A stretch of 64,000 bases of DNA, taken from the NCBI GenBank assembly GCA_051414805.1, contig CP166702.1, positions 4,588,001 to 4,652,000 on the forward strand, in the 5' to 3' direction. The DNA comes from Xenophilus sp003671765. Lineage in GTDB: Bacteria; Pseudomonadota; Gammaproteobacteria; Burkholderiales; Burkholderiaceae_C. The notes under the pieces were generated by a model. That model saw only the letters and a list, made by a program, of their open reading frames with translations, was not told the DNA's origin and searched no databases. The translations under genes were made by a program, and so were the position numbers. Of the stretch, positions 59,357-64,000 are shown piece after piece (position 1 is the first letter of the stretch; each line of letters starts with the position of its first letter).

Positions 59357-59460
59357 GTCTAAGACCTATGACGCCATGATTCGCCGGTGGTTGAGCCAGT
59401 CCAAAGACGCTGTCGGCCGCGGAGCAGGCCATATCAGAACGCGCGTGGAACCGGCTTTGC

Positions 59461-59527
59461 CGGGCCGCTGCGTGTGCCCCTTGAGGGGGTTGGCGAGCGA
59501 CACGCAGTGCGCGAAGACTGGGGGTGG
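59461..59527 (-). repeat. GC-rich interspersed repeat, family C, copy 3
   Basis: On the minus strand this SCO1-cyoE gap has CCCCCAGTCTTCGCGCACTG, CTGCGTGTCGCTCGCC and CCCCCTCAAGGGGCACACGC, matching the copies near nadK and recN. It contains no gene. The rest of the 171-bp gap shows nothing distinct. Confidence 0.6.
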
Positions 59528-60430
59528 TCACTTGATGTAGTGGTCGATCAGCAGTGCGGCAAACAGCACGCTCAGGTGGATCAGCGAGAAGCGGAAGGTC
59601 TTGCGTGCGAGCGCGTCGGAGTAGCGCCGCCACAGCGCGAAGCCGTAGCCGCAGAAACCGATGCTGACGGCGAAGGCGACCGCCAGGTACAGCCAGCCGC
59701 TCATGCCGTAGATGAAGGGCATGAGGCAGCCGGCGAACAGGATCAGCGTGTAGAGCAGGATCTGCAGCCGCGTGAACTCGTTGCCGTGCGTGACCGGCAG
59801 CATGGGCAGCCCGGCCTTGCGGTAGTCCTCGACGCGGTACAGCGCCAGCGCCCAGAAGTGCGGCGGCGTCCACAGGAAGATGATGAGGAACAGGATCAGC
59901 GCCTCCGGCCCGACCTCGCCCGTCATCGCCGCCCAGCCCAGCACCGGCGGCATGGCACCCGAGGCGCCGCCGATCACGATGTTCTGCGGCGTCAGCGGCT
60001 TGAGCACCACGGTGTAGATGACGGCATAGCCGACGAAGGTGGCGAAGGTCAGCCACATGGTCAGCGGGTTGACGGCGAACCAGAGAATCGCCGAGCCGAG
60101 CAGGCACAGGCCGGCCGAGAACAGCAGCGTCTGCCGGTCGCTCAGCTCGCCGCGCGCCGTGGGGCGCCAGGCGGTGCGCTTCATCTTGGCGTCGATGCCC
60201 TTCTCGACCAGGCAGTTGAAGGCCGCGGCCGCGCCTGCCACTAGCCAGATGCCGAAGCAGGCGATGAAGGCGCGCCAGACGTCGTCCATCGACGGCACGC
60301 CCGGCACGGCGAGCACCATGCCGATGAGCGCGCAGAAGACGATCAGCTGCACCACCCGCGGCTTGGTCAGCGCGTAGAACTGGCGTAGCACGCTGGCCAT
60401 CGGGGTGCTGTGGGCGATGGGGGCGCTCAT
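59528..60430 (-). CDS. cyoE: Protoheme IX farnesyltransferase (heme O synthase)
   Basis: This 300-residue membrane enzyme attaches a farnesyl group to heme B. It begins MSAPIAHSTP, then FYALTKPRVVQLIVFCAL, the first prenyl-binding Asp-rich motif NCLVEKGIDAKMKRT, and LFLIIFLWTPPHFWALAL and DYRKAGLPMLPVTHG, all diagnostic. It overlaps the ctaA stop (ATGA). It supplies heme O to CtaA next to it. Confidence 0.97.
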   Translation of the reverse strand: MSAPIAHSTPMASVLRQFYALTKPRVVQLIVFCALIGMVLAVPGVPSMDDVWRAFIACFGIWLVAGAAAAFNCLVEKGIDAKMKRTAWRPTARGELSDRQTLLFSAGLCLLGSAILWFAVNPLTMWLTFATFVGYAVIYTVVLKPLTPQNIVIGGASGAMPPVLGWAAMTGEVGPEALILFLIIFLWTPPHFWALALYRVEDYRKAGLPMLPVTHGNEFTRLQILLYTLILFAGCLMPFIYGMSGWLYLAVAFAVSIGFCGYGFALWRRYSDALARKTFRFSLIHLSVLFAALLIDHYIK

Positions 60431-61632
60431 CGGACCGCCTCCAGTCGGCGCGAGGGCGGCGGCACATGGGCGAGCGGCGAGCGCGCGCCTGCGGCTTTGC
60501 GCCGGCTCTCGCACAGCGACCAGGTCAGCACCACCGCCATGGCGGCGGCGCCGCCGGTGTGCAACACGGCGGCGACCAGTGGCCAGCCCAGCAGCACGTT
60601 GCCCAGGCCGGTGGCCAGTTGCAGCAGCGCCAGCCCTGCGAGCCACCGGCCCTGGGCGCGCAGCGCGGCCAGGCGCATCAACCTGAATGCCAGGACACCC
60701 AGCACGGCGAACACCAGGTAGGCCGCCAGCCGGTGCGTGTAGTGGATCGCCGTGAGCGCCGCGAACTCCAGGGGCACGCCGGCCTTGGTTTCGCCCAGTT
60801 CGCGCCAGATCTCGAAGGCCTGCGAGAAGTTCATGGGCGGCCACCAGCTGCCCTGGCACGTCGGGAACTGGGTGCAGGCCAGCACCGCGTAATTGGTGCT
60901 GACCCAGCCGCCCAGGGCGATCTGCAGCAGCAGCAACGCGGCGCCGACCCACAACAGCGCGCGCAGGCCGTTCGGCACGGCGGTGGGCAGGCGCCCCTCG
61001 GCCGCCTGCCGGTAGCGCACGGCCTGGATGCACAGCAGCGCCAGCAGCACCACCGCGCCCAGCAGGTGCAGCGTGACGATGGCCGGGTAGAGGCGCCAGG
61101 TGACGGTCAACGCACCGAATGCGCCCTGCAGGCAGACCCAGACCAGCGTGGCTGCCGGCCACCATAAGGACAGAACCAGCTGCTCATGGCTCACCGGCGA
61201 GACGCGCTGGCGCCGCCGCGCGACCCAGGTCGCGACGGCCAGCACCAGGATCAGCGCGCCGACGCCGGTGGCCAGGTAGCGGTGGACCATCTCCACCCAG
61301 GCCTTGGAATGGGTGACGGGGCCGGTCGGCTGCGCCGCCTGGGCCATGGCGATCTCGTGTCGCGCACCCAGCGGGCTGGCGTTGCCATAGCAGCCCGGCC
61401 AGTCGGGGCAGCCCAGACCCGAATCGGTGAGCCGGGTGAAGGCGCCGAAGAGCGTGAGGTCGAAGGTCAGGAAGAGCGTGAGCACGGTGAGCGCGTGCAA
61501 GCGCCGAGCGGGCCCCGTGCCCGCATGGCGCCACCACACCCACGCCACCGGCCCGACGGCCAGCAGCACGCCCACCGCCAGCAGCCAGGCGATCGGCGCG
61601 AGGTCGTAGAGGGGCTGGCTGCTGCTGCTCAT
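60427..61632 (-). CDS. ctaA: Heme A synthase (CtaA/COX15)
   Basis: This 401-residue membrane protein oxidises heme O to heme A. It has eight or so helices and the conserved GAFTRLTDSGLGCPDWPGCY, EMVHRYLATGVGAL, TLHLLGAVVLLALL and ALGGWVSTNYAVLACTQFP, with the paired His and Cys of the COX15 family; AIHYTHRLAAYLVF is the second half. The start is ATG 61632; a GTG at 61641 is in frame but lacks support. Confidence 0.96.
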   Translation of the reverse strand: MSSSSQPLYDLAPIAWLLAVGVLLAVGPVAWVWWRHAGTGPARRLHALTVLTLFLTFDLTLFGAFTRLTDSGLGCPDWPGCYGNASPLGARHEIAMAQAAQPTGPVTHSKAWVEMVHRYLATGVGALILVLAVATWVARRRQRVSPVSHEQLVLSLWWPAATLVWVCLQGAFGALTVTWRLYPAIVTLHLLGAVVLLALLCIQAVRYRQAAEGRLPTAVPNGLRALLWVGAALLLLQIALGGWVSTNYAVLACTQFPTCQGSWWPPMNFSQAFEIWRELGETKAGVPLEFAALTAIHYTHRLAAYLVFAVLGVLAFRLMRLAALRAQGRWLAGLALLQLATGLGNVLLGWPLVAAVLHTGGAAAMAVVLTWSLCESRRKAAGARSPLAHVPPPSRRLEAVR

Positions 61633-61648
61633 CGCTGGCACCGGTCGG

Positions 61649-62362
61649 TCAACGCCCGGCCTCGTCCCACGAGGACGAGGCGCGCAGCAGGCGGTCGAGG
61701 TCGCGCTTGGCCTTGGCCGCGCCGGACACGTCCATGCGGGCTGGGAAGCGCATCATCCAGTTGCCCATGGGATCGACCACGTAGAGGTGCTCGCCGATGG
61801 CGTGGCCGGCCTCGGGCGCCAGCCATTGCGCGATCTGCGCGGCCGGTACGCGCAGCACGGTGGCGCCGTGCAGGCCGTTGGCCAGGCGATCGGGGATCGG
61901 CGCCGCGTCGGACACCAGCCAGACGCGGTCGACGCGGTCCTTCTCGCGGCCCAGGGTTTCGCGCAGCTGGCGCTGCAGGTACAGCTGCTGTTCGCACAGC
62001 GCATCGCACGAGGCGCCGGCCACCGCGACGAGCAGCCACTGGCCCTTGAGGCTCTGCAGGTTGACCTCGGCACCGTCGGGTGCGCGGGCCACGACCGAGG
62101 GCACGGGACGCTGCGGATCCACGAGCTGGCCATAGACACTGCGCCCTTCGGGCCGTACCACGTAATAGGTGAAGTACGAGGCGATCACCGGCGCCGCGCA
62201 GCACAGCAGCACGGCCACCATCTTCCAGCGGCCCAGCGCCGTGCGGCGGCCGGCGTCGAGCTCCCCCATCGCTTCGCGCGCCGTGGGCATGGAATGCACC
62301 GTCAGGCCGAGCGGTTCGTCAGCCACGGCGGCGGCGGGGAGCGATGAGTTGGAACCAGACAT
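61649..62362 (-). CDS. Thioredoxin-like membrane protein of the cytochrome oxidase cluster
   Basis: This 237-residue protein has one transmembrane segment (MVAVLLCCAAPVIASYFTYY, residues ~48-67) and a periplasmic thioredoxin-like domain (NLQSLKGQWLLVAVAGASCD, then ALCEQQLYLQRQLRETLGRE). The CDALC segment recalls the SCO Cys pair. This small protein is found between surf1 and ctaA in many betaproteobacteria and is presumed to help oxidase assembly. Its start overlaps the surf1 end by 44 bp, so they are translated together. Confidence 0.8.
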   Translation of the reverse strand: MSGSNSSLPAAAVADEPLGLTVHSMPTAREAMGELDAGRRTALGRWKMVAVLLCCAAPVIASYFTYYVVRPEGRSVYGQLVDPQRPVPSVVARAPDGAEVNLQSLKGQWLLVAVAGASCDALCEQQLYLQRQLRETLGREKDRVDRVWLVSDAAPIPDRLANGLHGATVLRVPAAQIAQWLAPEAGHAIGEHLYVVDPMGNWMMRFPARMDVSGAAKAKRDLDRLLRASSSWDEAGR

Positions 62363-63140
62363 AGAGGATGACCAGGAGGGCCGCGAGGCCGAACCACTGG
62401 AAGGCGTAGCCGTAGTGCTTCTCGATGCCCAGCGCGGGCGCCGGCCACTCGCGCTGCAGCCCTTCCGAGGCCGCGCCCACCTGCTGCAGCGAGATGTCGG
62501 TGCGCAGCGGCAGCCCGGTCTCGGCCTTGAAGGCGGCGAGGTCCAGATTCTGCCGGATGCGCGATGCCCCTACATCGACTGCCTTGGCCGGGCCCGGCGC
62601 GGCCGTGGACGCGGGCTGCGCCGGTGGATCGGCGCCCAGCTGCAGCAGGTGTGCGGGCGGTGCTTCGATGCGCGCCTCGACGTCGACCAGGCCGGCCGGC
62701 GTGTCGATGGCCGGCACCTGGGTGCGGTCGATGAAGTTGCGCTGCACCCAGCCGCGCTGGACCATCACGGTCTGCTCGACGCCTTCGAGCGCCAGCGGCG
62801 TGAGCACATAGAAGCCTGGCGTGCCGTTCATCTGGCGGTTGTCCAGCAGCACGGTCTGCGTGGGGATCCACAGGCCGCGCAGCTTCACGCGACGGTGCAG
62901 TTCGCTGGGCATGTCCTCGACCGACAGGAATGCCGAGGCGTCGAGCGGAGGAAAGGCCTCCTGCGCCGCGATGCGCGCCTGCAGCGCTTCCTTCTGCGCG
63001 GCACGCGAAAGCTGCCAGCGGCCGAGCGACAGCGTGAGCGCCACCATCGCCAGCGTGGCCAGCGTCATGATCCAGAAGCGCGTGCGGCTGCGGCGGCGCG
63101 TCTGTCTGCTGTCCAGCGGGGTCAGCGGCACGTCGCGCAT
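62319..63140 (-). CDS. SURF1-family cytochrome oxidase assembly protein
   Basis: This 273-residue protein has two transmembrane helices: MTLATLAMVALTLSLGRWQL near residue 28 and FQWFGLAALLVILYVWFQLI at the end. The conserved LSLGRWQLSRAAQKEAL, RGLWIPTQTVLLDNRQMNG and LVQRGWVQRN-type segments define SURF1, which helps insert heme A into subunit I. The start MRDVPLTPLD is preferred; longer frames run through the gap. It is divergent from the DUF2909-like gene. Confidence 0.95.
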   Translation of the reverse strand: MRDVPLTPLDSRQTRRRSRTRFWIMTLATLAMVALTLSLGRWQLSRAAQKEALQARIAAQEAFPPLDASAFLSVEDMPSELHRRVKLRGLWIPTQTVLLDNRQMNGTPGFYVLTPLALEGVEQTVMVQRGWVQRNFIDRTQVPAIDTPAGLVDVEARIEAPPAHLLQLGADPPAQPASTAAPGPAKAVDVGASRIRQNLDLAAFKAETGLPLRTDISLQQVGAASEGLQREWPAPALGIEKHYGYAFQWFGLAALLVILYVWFQLIAPRRRRG

Positions 63141-63176
63141 GGGGTCTGCTGGCGGCTGCGGCCGATAATGGGAGTC

Positions 63177-63398
63177 ATGAAATACCTTGTCGTCCTGGCC
63201 TTCGTCGGCATCCTGGCGAGCCTGGGCTGGGCGCTGTTCTACATGCTGAAGGACGGGCGCGACGGCCGCGCCAAGTCGGGCGGCATGGCGCGCGCCCTCA
63301 CGGTTCGGATCGGCCTGTCGGTGCTTTTGTTCCTGTGCATCCTGCTGGCGTGGAAGTTCGGGTACATCCAGCCAGGGGGCCTGCCGGTCGGCAAGTGA
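63177..63398 (+). CDS. Twin-transmembrane protein, DUF2909-like
   Basis: This 73-residue protein has two hydrophobic helices (YLVVLAFVGILASLGWALFY and IGLSVLLFLCILLAW) joined by a charged loop (MLKDGRDGRAKSGG, then RALTVRIG). It matches the small twin-TM proteins often found between coxC and surf1. A GGGAG precedes the ATG. Divergent from surf1 and convergent with coxC. The function is unknown; an accessory role in oxidase assembly is implied only by location. Confidence 0.8.
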   Translation: MKYLVVLAFVGILASLGWALFYMLKDGRDGRAKSGGMARALTVRIGLSVLLFLCILLAWKFGYIQPGGLPVGK

Positions 63399-63442
63399 GG
63401 CCAGGCGCTCCGCCTGCGGATCGCGGCCCCACGCGCCCCATG

Positions 63443-63470
63443 AAAAAAAGCGCCTTGCGGCGCTTTTTTT
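63443..63470. terminator. Bidirectional terminator
   Basis: AAAAAAAGCGCC-TTGC-GGCGCTTTTTTT is a perfect stem flanked by A7 and T7, so it serves both convergent transcripts (the DUF2909-like gene and coxC). Confidence 0.9.
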
Positions 63471-63491
63471 GTTGTGAGTCATGCGCTTGGC

Positions 63492-64000
63492 TTACATCCA
63501 GTAGACGAGGACATACAAGCCCAGCCACACCACGTCGACGAAGTGCCAGTACCAGGCCGCGCCTTCGAAGCCGAAGTGCCGCTCGGGCGTGAAGTGGCCC
63601 TTCATCAGCCGCAGCGTGATGAACAGCAGCATCAGCATGCCGACGAACACGTGCAGGCCGTGGAAGCCCGTGAGCATGAAGAAGGTGGAACCGTAGGTGC
63701 CGGAGCTGAGCTTGAGGTTCAGTTCGGTGTACAGGTGGTGGTACTCGTAAATCTGCACGCCGAGGAAGACCACGCCCAGCAGCACCGTGAGCCACATGAA
63801 GCGGATGCACTGTGCGCGGTGGTCGGCACGCAAGGCGTGGTGCGCGATGGTCAGCGTGACGCCCGAGGTCAGCAGCAGCGCGGTGTTGATGGTCGGCAGC
63901 CAGAACGGGCCCACCGTCTGGAAGGGCTCCACGATGCCCGCGGGCGAGCCGGTCGCACCGGCCTGCATGCTGGGCCACACGGCCTTGAAGTCGGGCCAGA
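63492..64000 (-). CDS. coxC: Cytochrome c oxidase subunit III (5' part beyond the window)
   Basis: The open frame continues off the right edge; 169 codons plus stop are visible. It has transmembrane helices TINTALLLTSGVTLTIAHHA, MWLTVLLGVVFLGVQIYEYH and FHGLHVFVGMLMLLFITLRL and ends FVDVVWLGLYVLVYWM, typical of subunit III. Conserved GSTFFMLTGFHGLHV is the carboxylate/His motif. About 100 N-terminal residues are missing. It is part of the aa3-type oxidase with the assembly genes listed nearby. Confidence 0.95.
   Translation of the reverse strand, partial: WPDFKAVWPSMQAGATGSPAGIVEPFQTVGPFWLPTINTALLLTSGVTLTIAHHALRADHRAQCIRFMWLTVLLGVVFLGVQIYEYHHLYTELNLKLSSGTYGSTFFMLTGFHGLHVFVGMLMLLFITLRLMKGHFTPERHFGFEGAAWYWHFVDVVWLGLYVLVYWM

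Overview
The window is high-GC, gene-dense bacterial chromosome from a betaproteobacterium, most likely Comamonadaceae and close to Variovorax. This is inferred from housekeeping gene neighbourhoods (hrcA-nadK-recN-rapZ-mutY-mutM; lolB-ispE-tRNA-Gln-prs-rplY-pth; the cox/ctaA/cyoE/SCO group), codon use and short interspersed repeats, not from a database search.

Layout. 1-7789 is the end of a prophage or integrative element: a partial dNMP kinase, an N6A/N4C-type and a repeat-rich C5 DNA methyltransferase, small unknowns, an ASCH-like protein, a putative excisionase and a tyrosine integrase that abuts the 3' end of tRNA-Arg(ACG). 7790-23.7 kb is core genome: two tRNAs, heat-shock repressor HrcA, NAD kinase, DNA repair (RecN, MutY, MutM), RapZ, a dynamin-like GTPase, TPR protein, LolB, IspE, tRNA-Gln, Prs, L25, Pth and a ferredoxin. 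23.9-34.3 kb is a dipeptide-type ABC importer with two tandem paralogous binding proteins, an amidase, and a LysR/tautomerase pair. 34.3-39.3 kb carries an unusual three-domain hydrolase (GH19 + papain-like peptidase + alpha/beta hydrolase), a TTC38-like TPR protein and a phosphoribosyltransferase. 39.4-43 kb is an NMT1-type ABC importer with its own GntR regulator. 43-51.3 kb holds esterases, a phosphatase, the coaD-pxpB-pxpC-pxpA operon (5-oxoprolinase), rsmD and the divergent argO/argP pair. 51.4-57.7 kb has an active/inactive M16 peptidase pair, ftsY, an FHA protein, an Mpo1-like protein and rpoH. 57.9-64 kb is cytochrome oxidase assembly (SCO1, CyoE, CtaA, a thioredoxin-like protein, SURF1, DUF2909-like protein, CoxC) plus a HEAT-repeat protein.

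The most interesting layer lies between and inside the genes. (1) Five copies of a ~120-bp near-perfect palindrome with CGGAC/GTCCG ends and internal CGCGAAG units; four sit in intra-operon gaps and three of these fill all the gaps between the dpp-type transporter genes. (2) Ten copies of a second repeat with a 17-nt GCTAT-N7-ATAGC-type head and a GC-rich tail; several have become coding sequence, supplying signal-peptide cores (LolB including its lipobox, a small exported protein, an M16 peptidase, SCO1) and C-termini with stop codons. (3) A perfect CIRCE operator overlaps the likely rpoH promoter while hrcA is in the same window, which suggests that HrcA controls the heat-shock sigma factor. 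(4) The three-domain hydrolase has no signal peptide and retains recognisable catalytic residues in each domain.
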